A stretch of DNA of 64,000 nt from an uncultured Desulfosarcina sp. Lineage in GTDB: Bacteria > Desulfobacterota > Desulfobacteria > Desulfobacterales > Desulfosarcinaceae. Below the pieces are notes generated by a model. That model made no database searches, was not told where the DNA came from, and worked only from the letters and a program-made list of their open reading frames with translations. The stretch covers positions 6,200,001 to 6,264,000 of the forward strand of contig NZ_OY764190.1 of assembly GCF_963668215.1 (NCBI RefSeq). Reading direction: 5' to 3'. The translations under genes and the position numbers were made by a program. Positions 16,716 to 25,614 of the stretch are shown here, piece after piece. Numbering within the stretch: the first letter of the stretch is position 1; the number at the start of each line of letters is the position of its first letter.

Positions 16716-17879
16716 CTACCGATTGGCCTTGCGATAGCCTAATTGATCCAACGCAATAATCCACTTGCAGATGTTGGCCGAGCCTTCCACCATGTAGTAG
16801 GTGGGCGTGTCCCGGTATATGCGGGCGATCGGATACTCGGTGGAGTAGCCATAGGCGCCCAGAATGCGCATGGCGTAGTTGGCGCACTTGTTGACCGTTT
16901 CACCGGCGAAATACTTGGCCTTGGCCACATCCAGCCCGTTGTTGAGCTTGCCGTTGTCTTTCTCCAACGCGGCGCGGTAAACCAGATACCGGGAACAGTC
17001 GATCTCGGTAGCCATCTGGGCCACCATGTCCTGGTTCATCTGAAACTGGCCGATAGGCTTGCCGAACTGCTTGCGGTCGTTGCAGTACTTGGTCACCACG
17101 TCCAGACAGGCCTGGGCCACCCCCACGGCACCGGCCGCCGCCGACAAGCGGGTCTGGTTCAGGGAGCTGAAGACGATCTTGGCGCCGTCGCCGGGTTTTC
17201 CCAATATGTTCTCCTTGGGCACCTTGGTGCCGTCGAGAAAAACCTCGCCCGTGGGCGAACTCCAGGAGCCCAGCTTATCCAGTGCGGTGGTCTTGACGCC
17301 GTTGAAGTTCTTGGGTTCGATCACAAAGGCGGACAGCCCCTTGGAGCCGGCGTCCTTGTCCGTATAGGCATAATAAATCAGCACGTCGGCCACCTGGGCG
17401 TTGGAAATCCAGGTCTTGTTGCCGTTAAGCAGCCAGTGGTCGCCCTTGTCTTCGGCCGTGCTGGCCATGGCCATGACATCCGAGCCCGCATCCGGTTCGG
17501 TAATACCGAACCCGCCGATCAACTCGCCGGCACACAACCCTTCGATATACTTCTTTTTCGCCTCCTCGGTCCCGTATCGGAAAATGGTGTAGGCACACCC
17601 CAACACCTGCATGTTCACCTGAACGCGCAGCGAACTGCACACCCGGGCCAGTTCTTCGGTCACGATCATGGCGGCGAGGAAACCCATGTCTTCTCCACCG
17701 TATTCCTCGGGGATCACCGTACCCCAGAAACCCAGCTCGCCCATGGGTTTCATGACTTCTTCATAGGGGAAGTAATGAGTCTTGTCCCACTCCTCCACAT
17801 TGGGGGCAATCTGCTTTTTACAAAAATCGCGGACAGCCTTTTGCAGCATCTGCATCTCTTTTGAAAGTGTGAAATCCAT
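16716..17879 (-). CDS. Glutaryl-CoA dehydrogenase, probably non-decarboxylating
   Basis: 387 residues, a complete acyl-CoA dehydrogenase: N-terminal helices, the FAD/substrate loop GGFGITEPDAGSD (about 126-138), the RKQFGKPIGQFQ region and the catalytic Glu365 in MVEGSANI. The residue before the catalytic Glu is Val364, where decarboxylating glutaryl-CoA dehydrogenases have Tyr (TYEGT). The sequence resembles the Desulfococcus multivorans enzyme that oxidises glutaryl-CoA to glutaconyl-CoA without losing CO2. The adjacent gcdA would then decarboxylate the product. It lies 57 bases after the 2-oxoacid oxidoreductase genes, same strand. Confidence 0.85.
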   Translation of the reverse strand: MDFTLSKEMQMLQKAVRDFCKKQIAPNVEEWDKTHYFPYEEVMKPMGELGFWGTVIPEEYGGEDMGFLAAMIVTEELARVCSSLRVQVNMQVLGCAYTIFRYGTEEAKKKYIEGLCAGELIGGFGITEPDAGSDVMAMASTAEDKGDHWLLNGNKTWISNAQVADVLIYYAYTDKDAGSKGLSAFVIEPKNFNGVKTTALDKLGSWSSPTGEVFLDGTKVPKENILGKPGDGAKIVFSSLNQTRLSAAAGAVGVAQACLDVVTKYCNDRKQFGKPIGQFQMNQDMVAQMATEIDCSRYLVYRAALEKDNGKLNNGLDVAKAKYFAGETVNKCANYAMRILGAYGYSTEYPIARIYRDTPTYYMVEGSANICKWIIALDQLGYRKANR

Positions 17880-17936
17880 TTTCTCTCCCGGGTTAAAAGG
17901 GTTGATGTGAAAAAATACCGCTGAAAATCTATTTTT

Positions 17937-19235
17937 TCAGGCAGCGACCTTCTCGATCACTGCCGTTGCCATTTCCAATACCGTCCGGTTGAACCGCAGT
18001 TTCAGGGCTGCGGTGAGCATTTCCGGATTGAGCGCATTCTTGCGCTGGGCCAGCACCGCCAGGGCCGCCAGGGCCCAGTCCGGGGATTTGATCTTGCGGG
18101 CTTTGAAATCGATTTCCACCACCTGGGCCCGGCATTCGGGCAGGTCGACTCCGGCCGCCTTGATCACCAATGCCCGGGAGGAAAGGGACGCGAACAGTTT
18201 CCGGCGGCGGTTCACCCCTTCGGAAGCCAGGGCGATGACCACCGACGGGTCTTCGATGCCGGTGTAGTCGATGGTCGTATCGGCAAGAATCACTTCACTG
18301 ACCGAGTGCCCCCGCATGACGGTGATGGGATAGTCGTTTTTCTGGCTGGCATGGCAGCCGGCCGACGCCCCGGCCAGGCACAGCAGTTCGCCGGCCGTGA
18401 TGATCCGCTGGCCGGCGCTGCCCAGAAGCACCACCTCCTGCCGACCGGCGGCAGGCGGCGTGCAGGTGGCCGGGATGCGCACCGGGTCCTTCGGCGTGGC
18501 GAGGGTGGCCGCTTCCTTACGATAGGCCTTGCCGTACTCCATGCGGGCGTTGATGGCTTTGTAATCGGGCAAAGGCGGCATCCGGTCCAGATTTTCCCCG
18601 ACCACCTTGAACGTCAGTTTGTTGCGCCGGGTGTAGCGGCCCGGGCAGATTCCCCAGATGTCCACCAGGGAAAACCCGTCGAATTCGATGGCCGCCTTGA
18701 GAATTTCACTCAGGTCCGGCTGGTAGGTGGAGGCCCTTTTGACCCATGGCGCCCCGGCCGCGCCGGCCACCTGGCAGATATCCACCGGCTTTTCCAGCTT
18801 GTTGAGAAAACCGGAGCCCACTACGGCATCCTGGGGGGTGGTGGACGAGCACTGCCCGCCGGTCATGCCGTAGTTGAAGTTGTTGAGCACCAGCAGGGTC
18901 AGGTCGATGTTGCGCCGGCAGGTGGAAAGCACATGGGCGCCGCCGATGCCCAGGCCGCCGTCGCCCATGGTAACGATGACCTTCAGGTCCGGCCGGGCCA
19001 TCTTGATGCCGGTGGCGTAGGTCAGGGCCCGGCCGTGCAGGCCGTGGAAGGCATGGGTGTTGAAAAAAGTATCGAAAAGGCCGGAGCAACCGATATCGGT
19101 GACGATGGCCACATCCTCGCCGCCGTATCCCATCGAAACCAGGGTTTTGTCCAGGGCGCGCAGCACCTGGTCGTGGGCACAGCCCGGGCAGAAAACCGCC
19201 GGCCGGCTTGCATTCAACAGACTATCCATTGGCAA
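17937..19235 (-). CDS. 2-oxoacid:ferredoxin oxidoreductase, fused beta (TPP) and gamma subunits
   Basis: 432 residues. The first 250 form the thiamine diphosphate subunit: FCPGCAHDQVLRAL near the start, the GDGGLGIGGAH motif and LNNFNYGMTGGQCSSTT that together bind TPP-Mg. Residues about 265-430 form the gamma-type domain (LLGSAGQRIITAGELL), usually a separate protein. The enzyme oxidises a 2-oxoacid with CoA to an acyl-CoA and reduces ferredoxin. It overlaps the alpha-subunit gene by 14 bases. No 4Fe-4S delta subunit is present. Given the downstream genes, 2-oxoadipate or 2-oxoglutarate are possible substrates. Confidence 0.88.
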   Translation of the reverse strand: MPMDSLLNASRPAVFCPGCAHDQVLRALDKTLVSMGYGGEDVAIVTDIGCSGLFDTFFNTHAFHGLHGRALTYATGIKMARPDLKVIVTMGDGGLGIGGAHVLSTCRRNIDLTLLVLNNFNYGMTGGQCSSTTPQDAVVGSGFLNKLEKPVDICQVAGAAGAPWVKRASTYQPDLSEILKAAIEFDGFSLVDIWGICPGRYTRRNKLTFKVVGENLDRMPPLPDYKAINARMEYGKAYRKEAATLATPKDPVRIPATCTPPAAGRQEVVLLGSAGQRIITAGELLCLAGASAGCHASQKNDYPITVMRGHSVSEVILADTTIDYTGIEDPSVVIALASEGVNRRRKLFASLSSRALVIKAAGVDLPECRAQVVEIDFKARKIKSPDWALAALAVLAQRKNALNPEMLTAALKLRFNRTVLEMATAVIEKVAA

Positions 19236-20343
19236 CCCCCTCCATGATCTGTGCGGGTTTGATCAATTCTCCGTTCATTCCGCCTGCAAAGGCGATCTCT
19301 TTTTCCGGCAGCAGGCGCTGAATCTCCCGCACGTACTGCCCCAGGTTCATTTCGGCCACCACCACCCGCTTGTACGGTTCGGCCGCCTGTCTAATCAGGG
19401 CCTCGGGCACCGGCCACAGGGTTTTCAGCACCAGCAGGGATGCGGGCCGCCCCTGGGCTTTCAGTCGCTCAACCGCCACCTTGGCCGCCCGGGCGGTAAT
19501 CCCGTAAGTGACGATCAAGGTTTCGGCATCGGGGGTGTGGATTTCTTCACAATAGGTGAAATCGGCCACCGCCCCTTCGATCTTCTCTTTCAAGCGCCCC
19601 TGCATCATGGCGATCTCTTCGGGATCCGTGGTGATGTAACCGTTGACCCCGTGGGTTGAGGAGGTCTGGCGCACCAGGGTTTGCCCGCCGATGGGCAAAA
19701 AGCCGGGCACCGTTTCCCCCTTGCCGGTCTGAAAGGGCAAAAAGGCCTGATCCGGTTCCGCCAGGCGGCGCTGGACCACCGGCGGCAGGGAGAGTTCATC
19801 CAGGCACAATGTCTCGCGGGTCATGGAGATCTCTTTGTTGGCGGCGATAAACACAGGGCAGCGGTACTGTTCGGCCAGGTTGAAGGCCTGCACGGTGAGT
19901 TCGTAGCAGTCCTTCACATCGGTCGGGGCCAGTACGATCACGGGCAGCCCGCCGCTGTTGCCCCATTGCAGAAACTGGATATCGCCGTCGGCGCCCTTGG
20001 TGGCCGACCCGGTGGAGGGCCCCAGCCGCTGGACATCGACGATGACGATGGGGATTTCGCTGCCGATGGCAAAGGAAATCTGCTCGCTGTACAGACTGAT
20101 GCCGGGGCCCGAGGTGGCCGTCATGGCTTTCATGCCGGCCATGGAGGCCCCCAGGCAAAAACCGATGGAGGCGATCTCGTCCTCGCCCTGCATGCAGACC
20201 CCGCCTTTGGGCGGCAGCAGTTTCAGCATGGTGTTATAAATGGTGGTGGCCGGCGTGATCGGGTAGCCGGCAAAAAAGTTGCAGCCGGCGGCCACGGCGC
20301 CCCAGCCGATGGCTTCGTTGCCTTCCATAAGTGTCAAATCCAT
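19222..20343 (-). CDS. 2-oxoacid:ferredoxin oxidoreductase, alpha subunit
   Basis: 373 residues with the pyruvate/2-oxoglutarate ferredoxin oxidoreductase alpha fold: EGNEAIGWGAVAAGCNFFAGYPITPAT at the start (TPP/substrate domain; key GYPITP), QGEDEIASIGFCLGAS, SGPGISLYSEQ, and a C-terminal transketolase-like domain from about 250. It pairs with the fused beta-gamma protein translated from the overlapping next gene. First gene of an operon running to gcdA, divergent from a GntR regulator. Confidence 0.88.
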   Translation of the reverse strand: MDLTLMEGNEAIGWGAVAAGCNFFAGYPITPATTIYNTMLKLLPPKGGVCMQGEDEIASIGFCLGASMAGMKAMTATSGPGISLYSEQISFAIGSEIPIVIVDVQRLGPSTGSATKGADGDIQFLQWGNSGGLPVIVLAPTDVKDCYELTVQAFNLAEQYRCPVFIAANKEISMTRETLCLDELSLPPVVQRRLAEPDQAFLPFQTGKGETVPGFLPIGGQTLVRQTSSTHGVNGYITTDPEEIAMMQGRLKEKIEGAVADFTYCEEIHTPDAETLIVTYGITARAAKVAVERLKAQGRPASLLVLKTLWPVPEALIRQAAEPYKRVVVAEMNLGQYVREIQRLLPEKEIAFAGGMNGELIKPAQIMEGVANG

Positions 20344-20366
20344 GTTGATCCTTTATTTGATATGAA

Positions 20367-20378
20367 ATTTGATCAAAT
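20367..20378. promoter_or_regulatory. Palindromic operator candidate
   Basis: ATTTGATCAAAT is a perfect 12-base palindrome 24 bases upstream of the alpha-subunit gene, in the spacer shared with the divergent GntR gene. A regulator site is plausible. Confidence 0.4.
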
Positions 20379-20470
20379 CTATACATTCTCCCCATAGCGA
20401 AAATCGTTTCCCCCGTCAACGGTTTATTGGAAAGTTGGTATTTTTCCAATTGGTTGCTAAAAACGTATTA

Positions 20471-20481
20471 TTGTATTACAC
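20471..20481. promoter_or_regulatory. FCD-GntR type operator candidate
   Basis: TTGTATTACAC fits the TNGTNNNACNA pattern of FadR/FCD-subfamily GntR operators except for the last base. It lies in the divergent spacer next to a GntR gene and ahead of a TATACT hexamer (20485-20490). Confidence 0.35.
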
Positions 20482-20590
20482 AGGTATACTAATAAAACGC
20501 TGTCATACCTTGATCTTCGACGGCCTCGTAAGAAGGTCGAGATCTCCCGCTAACCATCAGACGGGACAAGAAGGTTTACCTGGGAAAACC

Positions 20591-21256
20591 ATGAATATCG
20601 ACATTTACAAGCAACTGCACCATCGGATCCTGTTTATCGACTATGAACCTGGCCAGATCCTCAAAGAGCAATCCCTGGCCGATGAGTTCGGCGTGAGCCG
20701 GACTCCGCTGCGAACGGTCCTCTTCCGCCTCGAATGGGAGCACCTGGTCAAGATTCTGCCCCGAACCGGCATTCAGGTGACCGAACTGGAATTGAACCGC
20801 ATCATGAACGTGTACCAGGCCCGCCTGGAATTGGAGGAAGTGGTCGGCCGCCTGGCCGCCGAGCGGTTCCTGCCGTCTCATTTCGATACGCTCGATCATA
20901 TCCGGCAGGCCTGTGATCGATTGTCCGGCGAAAAAGACACCGAGGCGCTGGCCGACATCGATTTTTCCATCAAGGCGCTGTTTCTGGAAGCGGCCGGAAA
21001 CCCGTTTTTGAAAGAGACCTCGGATCGCCTGTATGCGTTGACCTTCCGGTTGTGGTATTATAATATTTTGAAGATGAACGCGGAAGATTGGACCCTTGAA
21101 GTTGCCGCACTCAAAAAGGAAATCGCGGAGACTTCGGCGCTGCTGGTTCAGAACAATCCCCAGGAAATTGGCCCTGCCCGCAAGCGGCATCTTTTAGACC
21201 ATCTCGAACGCATCCGCTCCAAATTTCTGGGACTTTCCCTCAGTTCTTTTTCGTGA
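20591..21256 (+). CDS. GntR family (FCD) transcriptional regulator
   Basis: 221 residues: an N-terminal winged helix-turn-helix (about 5-65; KEQSLADEFGVSRTPLRTVLFRLE) and an all-helical FCD ligand domain (about 75-205) of the type that binds acids or acyl-CoA esters. It is divergent from the 2-oxoacid/glutaryl-CoA operon across 247 bases, so it is the obvious candidate regulator of that operon. In-frame codons reach upstream to 20369, but similarity begins at ATG 20591. Confidence 0.87.
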   Translation: MNIDIYKQLHHRILFIDYEPGQILKEQSLADEFGVSRTPLRTVLFRLEWEHLVKILPRTGIQVTELELNRIMNVYQARLELEEVVGRLAAERFLPSHFDTLDHIRQACDRLSGEKDTEALADIDFSIKALFLEAAGNPFLKETSDRLYALTFRLWYYNILKMNAEDWTLEVAALKKEIAETSALLVQNNPQEIGPARKRHLLDHLERIRSKFLGLSLSSFS

Positions 21257-21294
21257 TCAATATAACGAATCCGTCTTAAAACAGGAAGCCGACC

Positions 21295-22269
21295 ATGTCG
21301 CAGCTTTCCGGACGACAATATAGCCAGCCAACAGGATTTTCACCTGAAAAAATTAGCGATGCGGATGCCGACGCCTTTTATGCCGCCCTCGCCTTTCAAA
21401 ATTTCACCCGCATGCGAATGATGGCCATGGTCGCCCTGGCCATCTTTCTGCCGCTTTTCATCTGGGATCTCATTCGTTTTTTTCATGGGTATTGGCAGAA
21501 ATCCATCGGCTATCCGATCATCGCTTTTTCTCATCTCGGGCTTCTGTTTCTTTTGGCCGGCATCCTGCTGCTCGCCCGGTGGAAAATGCCGGAAGGACCG
21601 GCGTCGACGCAACGGTCTCACAAACGGATTATCAATAGTGTGCTGGCCTCTGCCTTGTTATTTACGCTGCCGCTCGCTTTGGGCGACGTGCTGGCCAGCG
21701 GCGCCATCGACGTCTATATCGGGATGGTTTTTGCGTATGCCTCCATTTTCGTGCTGCCCAACAGAATTAGATTGATCCTGTTTGGGACCTACATGATCGG
21801 AATGGTGATTTTGTTGATCGGCGTGTATCTGGCGATAGGGCAGTCCATGGCCATCCATTTCATCAATGTCGTCGCATTTGCCATTGTTGCATTTATTCTT
21901 TCCCGGGTCCTGTATCTTTACAATCGCCAGGATTTCTTCAACCGCCGGTTGATCGATCGCCAGTCCGAGGAAATCAAGCAGCAAAACGAAAAAAAAGAAG
22001 CATTGATCGCCGAACTCAGGCACGCACTGGAAGAGGTAAAAACTTTAAGCGGGTTTATTCCCATCTGCTCCGTCTGCAAAAAAATCCGGGATGACAGCGG
22101 TTACTGGAACCAGATCGAGGAGTATATCAGCACCCATTCGGAAGCCCAGTTCAGCCATGGAATCTGCCCGGAGTGCATGCAAAAAATGTATCCGGAGCAG
22201 TATGAGAGCATTCAATCGAAAAAGTCCGCTCCGGATGGGGATGCGTTAAAAAATAGGGAACCGGGATAA
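21295..22269 (+). CDS. Six-helix membrane protein with C-terminal Cys motif
   Basis: 324 residues. About six hydrophobic helices lie between 40 and 215, followed by a coiled-coil linker (220-250) and a C-terminal segment ICSVCKKIRDDSGYW...HGICPECMQKMYPE (key residues; two CxxC pairs). I recognise this tail from many deltaproteobacterial sensor proteins, where it ends PAS or kinase proteins; it may bind metal. There is no kinase, cyclase or other output domain here, so this may be a sensor or partner protein. It follows the GntR gene by 38 bases. Confidence 0.6.
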   Translation: MSQLSGRQYSQPTGFSPEKISDADADAFYAALAFQNFTRMRMMAMVALAIFLPLFIWDLIRFFHGYWQKSIGYPIIAFSHLGLLFLLAGILLLARWKMPEGPASTQRSHKRIINSVLASALLFTLPLALGDVLASGAIDVYIGMVFAYASIFVLPNRIRLILFGTYMIGMVILLIGVYLAIGQSMAIHFINVVAFAIVAFILSRVLYLYNRQDFFNRRLIDRQSEEIKQQNEKKEALIAELRHALEEVKTLSGFIPICSVCKKIRDDSGYWNQIEEYISTHSEAQFSHGICPECMQKMYPEQYESIQSKKSAPDGDALKNREPG

Positions 22270-22302
22270 TGCGTCAAAACAAGGTGCGCGAGCAATTTGA
22301 GT

Positions 22303-24705
22303 TTAGCTCTTTTTCAGCACCGGCACATACTTGCGGTCCACCTTGAATTCCCCGATGGTGACGATCAGGTCTTTAGCCAGAAGAGCGAGGTCCCCGGCGT
22401 TGGCGCTCACCTGGGTGCTGTTGTCCGCAATCGTACCGGCAATCCGGTTCACTTCGGCGATATCGGAGGCGATTTCTCCTGCAAAGGCGCTGGTCCGGGT
22501 GACGCTGTCGTTGACTTCGGCCATGCCGCTGGCCGCCTGACCGACGTTTTCGCTGATATCGGCTGCGGCCGCCACCTGCATTTCCACGGCGGAACCGATG
22601 GAGGATACCATTTCGTCCACCTCCCCGATCACATCGGCGATGCGGCTGATGTCCGATACGGTTTCGGCGGTGGAGTTCTGAATGCCCTCGATCTGCTGCT
22701 TGATTCCTTTGGTGGCCTGGGCGGTCTGCTTGGCCAGTTCCTTGATCTCGTTGGCCACCACCGCAAAACCCTTGCCGGCATCGCCGGCCCGGGCCGCCTC
22801 GATGGTGGCGTTGAGGGCCAGCAGGTTGGTCTGGTCGGAAATGTCGGTAATCAACTGGGTCACCTTGCTAATCTCGGCCGCAGCGCTGCCCAGGCTGTCC
22901 ACTTTGGTGGATGCCTGCCGGGCTTCGTCCACCGCACGGCGGGTAACATCCCCGGCCTGGTCCGAGCTTTGGCCGACATCGGCCACCGTCTGGCGCATGT
23001 GTTCCATGGCCGATGCCACCCGTTCCACGTTGCTGGCGGCCTTTTCGCTGACTGCGGCAATGGAATGCATATGCTGGCTCATTTCGTCGGCCGCATTGGC
23101 CACGGCCGCCGATTTCTCACCCATCTCGCGCACCCCGGCGTCCATCTGGCCGGAGATGACCTGCAGCTGGTCGGACGATGCACTCACGGTTTCAAAGGAC
23201 TGCGAAATATTGCGCACGATATCGTGCAGTTTGGAGATGAACGTGTTGAACCATCCGGCCATCTGGCCGATTTCGTCGCCGCTTTCGATGGTCAGGCGCC
23301 GGGTGAGATCCCCGTCCCCCTGGGCGATGTTTTTAAGCATGTCGGCGGTTCGCCGCACCGGCCGCACGACCATAAAGGCGGTGGCCACAGCGAAGAGAAT
23401 GCCAACGGCAACAGCCACCAGGGTGCCCGCCAGCATCAGCAGATTGGACCGGGACATCTGGCTTTCGGTCTTGGCTTTCTGGCCGATGCGGGCATCCATG
23501 CAGACGCGATCAACCTGGCCGGCGGCCTGGGCCATGCTAGCCTGTGACTGGATCTGGCTGTTCAGAAGGCCCACGATCTCGTTGAACGCGTTTTCGTAGT
23601 CGGAGACCGCCGCAACGATGGGAGCGATTTCTGCGAGGACCTGCTGATCGTCAACGCTTTCCTTCAGGGAATCTGCAGCCGAATAGATCCCCCGGATGTT
23701 TTCGGTCACGCTGCCGGATGTGGACGGATCGCGGGAAGCCATCATTGCTTTCTCATTGAGCTGCGCATGGATCAGCAGGTTGGCCATGGTATTGACGCAC
23801 TGTGTCAGGGCCAGCTTTTGATCGAACAGGGCCTGGGTATCTTCCCGATAAAAGTCAAGTTGCTGCCGCAGTTCGAATTGCAGGGAGGTAATGGTCCAGG
23901 TATAATCCTTGACCGTTTGGATCATGCGATTGAGATCATTGCTTTGAAGGGTTCGCAGATACCCCAGCACATCGTCGATATACCGCTTCTGAAGCTTTAT
24001 AATCTGGTCGGCCAGTTCCATGTTCTCGGGTGTCTGCAGCTGCGTCCGAAGCTGGCGCACCTCTTGGGCCAGCTTCTTGTTGCTGCCCTTCCACTGGGCC
24101 ATGGTGCTCAACTCGTTCTTGTTCATGAGAGAGACGCGGCTTACCTTGGCTTCTAATGCGGTGTTGTAAATTTGGGCCGCGGCGTCGACCCAAGCGGTTT
24201 TTTGGGCGATCACGGCCTGGCTGGTCCGGCGGAGTTCCTCCAGATCGGCCTGCTCCCGGTCGCGAATCCGGGCGGTCAGGTCGAGTGCGAATCGCGCTTT
24301 CTCACTCATTTGGCCAGCCTCCGTGCTCTGGGCCGCGGCCAGGTCAACGAACGCATCAAAGGCCTTTTCATACTCCTGTGCACGGGATTGGACCGTCGCC
24401 AACTGTTCCTTGACGGTTACTTCCACACCACCGGCCTCCAGGCCGGTAATTTCGGCCTTCATTTCATTCAGCGCCCGACGGACATGCTCCACGTCCTGAT
24501 CGCTGCGGCTGACGACGAATCCCTGTTCATGCTGACGTGCGATCGCCAGGTTTTGGCCGATGGCGTTGATGGCATCCGATACCCTGGCGCGCCGGGCAAT
24601 ACCGGACTGGCTCCGGTACCCGACACCGGCCAAAGCCACCAGAAGGATCAGGATCACGCTGAATCCGATGGCGAATTTTTTTATCAGGCTGATTTGTTTC
24701 AACAA
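22303..24705 (-). CDS. Methyl-accepting chemotaxis protein with long helical sensor
   Basis: 800 residues. TM1 is at about 10-30. A periplasmic region of about 400 residues is almost wholly helical, as in the helical bimodular (HBM) sensors. TM2 is at about 433-455, followed by HAMP and a signalling domain with the tip DQTNLLALNATIEAARAGDAGKGFAVVANEI (key residues only). HBM receptors of known function sense organic acids such as citrate-cycle intermediates; the ligand here is unknown. The gene stands alone. Confidence 0.9.
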   Translation of the reverse strand: MLKQISLIKKFAIGFSVILILLVALAGVGYRSQSGIARRARVSDAINAIGQNLAIARQHEQGFVVSRSDQDVEHVRRALNEMKAEITGLEAGGVEVTVKEQLATVQSRAQEYEKAFDAFVDLAAAQSTEAGQMSEKARFALDLTARIRDREQADLEELRRTSQAVIAQKTAWVDAAAQIYNTALEAKVSRVSLMNKNELSTMAQWKGSNKKLAQEVRQLRTQLQTPENMELADQIIKLQKRYIDDVLGYLRTLQSNDLNRMIQTVKDYTWTITSLQFELRQQLDFYREDTQALFDQKLALTQCVNTMANLLIHAQLNEKAMMASRDPSTSGSVTENIRGIYSAADSLKESVDDQQVLAEIAPIVAAVSDYENAFNEIVGLLNSQIQSQASMAQAAGQVDRVCMDARIGQKAKTESQMSRSNLLMLAGTLVAVAVGILFAVATAFMVVRPVRRTADMLKNIAQGDGDLTRRLTIESGDEIGQMAGWFNTFISKLHDIVRNISQSFETVSASSDQLQVISGQMDAGVREMGEKSAAVANAADEMSQHMHSIAAVSEKAASNVERVASAMEHMRQTVADVGQSSDQAGDVTRRAVDEARQASTKVDSLGSAAAEISKVTQLITDISDQTNLLALNATIEAARAGDAGKGFAVVANEIKELAKQTAQATKGIKQQIEGIQNSTAETVSDISRIADVIGEVDEMVSSIGSAVEMQVAAAADISENVGQAASGMAEVNDSVTRTSAFAGEIASDIAEVNRIAGTIADNSTQVSANAGDLALLAKDLIVTIGEFKVDRKYVPVLKKS

Positions 24706-24954
24706 AACAATCTCCTTGCATCCATAAAAGGATTTTATGACCGCGCCCGGGCAATCATCGCTTCGGATTCGACGGGCCGGAATGTTTTTTCATAGTTTTA
24801 CCATCGACCGAACGGGGGATTTCTTTAGGTAGCTGAATAACAGCCGCAATCTAGCTAATCAGGCTTGACCCGGTCCCACACGGATGGTAAAAAAACGATT
24901 CGCAATCTTGGAAACCATCGCCATCGAGGCATTTGAAAGGAACGGGCATTCATC

Positions 24955-25140
24955 GTGGCAGATGATCAGAAAACCCGCGGGGGCGAAACGCCGCCGGAAC
25001 ACGCACCCCCGAAAGTCAAGTTCGAGATATACGGTGAGGAGATGATCGAGAAGCTGGTCAAATCCAGCGGCAACAGCGGCCGGGTTTACCTGCCGCCGGA
25101 CTGGGTGGGCCGCCACGTCAAGATCATCCGGATGGATTAA
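24955..25140 (+). CDS. DUF2080 family small protein
   Basis: 61 residues from a GTG start. A disordered polar N-terminus leads into VKFEIYGEEMIEKLVKSSGN, then a short beta segment SGRVYLPPDWVGRHVKIIRMD. This AbrB-like core is the DUF2080 (so-called transposon-encoded) family, of unknown function and probably nucleic-acid or protein binding. A paralogue with the same core begins the bam operon at 57.3-57.5 kb. It is 33 bases ahead of an acetyltransferase gene. Confidence 0.65.
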   Translation: MADDQKTRGGETPPEHAPPKVKFEIYGEEMIEKLVKSSGNSGRVYLPPDWVGRHVKIIRMD

Positions 25141-25173
25141 CCCAATCGCGCTATCGAGATAAAGGACAGCTCC

Positions 25174-25608
25174 GTGGAAAACGTTCGGATCAGAGAACTT
25201 CAGGTCGCCGATACGGATGACATCTGCGAAATCTATGCATCCATCGTCCGGAAACCGGTGGATGTGGACTTTACCGCCCTGATCGAAAAACACGCCCGAA
25301 CCGAAAACGACATCTGTTTCGTGGCCGAACTGGATGGCAAGGTCATCGGATTCATGATCAGCTATATTCTCACCTTCGGCTTCGGCATCGAGAAAAGCGC
25401 CTGGATCGCCACCCTTGGCGTGGACCCCGAATTCATGGGCCAGGGAATCGGGGACCGCCTTGCCCGCGAGATTTTCAAACTCTACAAGCAGATGGGAATC
25501 AACCGCGTCTACACCTCGGTGCGCTGGGATTCCACCGACCTGCTCTCCTTTTTCAAAACCCTGGGCTTCGACCGCAGCAAATTCATCAATCTGAAAAAAG
25601 ACCTCTGA
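25174..25608 (+). CDS. GNAT family N-acetyltransferase
   Basis: 144 residues with the GNAT acetyl-CoA fold: VRIRELQVADTDDI at the start, motif A near WIATLGVDPEFMGQGIGDRL (Q/RxxGxG/A pyrophosphate loop, QGIGDR), and a terminal LGF-containing motif B. GTG 25174 has AAAGGA seven bases upstream. It converges with lexA six bases away. The acceptor substrate is unknown; resemblance is to protein/peptide acetyltransferases of the RimI type. Confidence 0.82.
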   Translation: MENVRIRELQVADTDDICEIYASIVRKPVDVDFTALIEKHARTENDICFVAELDGKVIGFMISYILTFGFGIEKSAWIATLGVDPEFMGQGIGDRLAREIFKLYKQMGINRVYTSVRWDSTDLLSFFKTLGFDRSKFINLKKDL

Positions 25609-25614
25609 TCCCGG

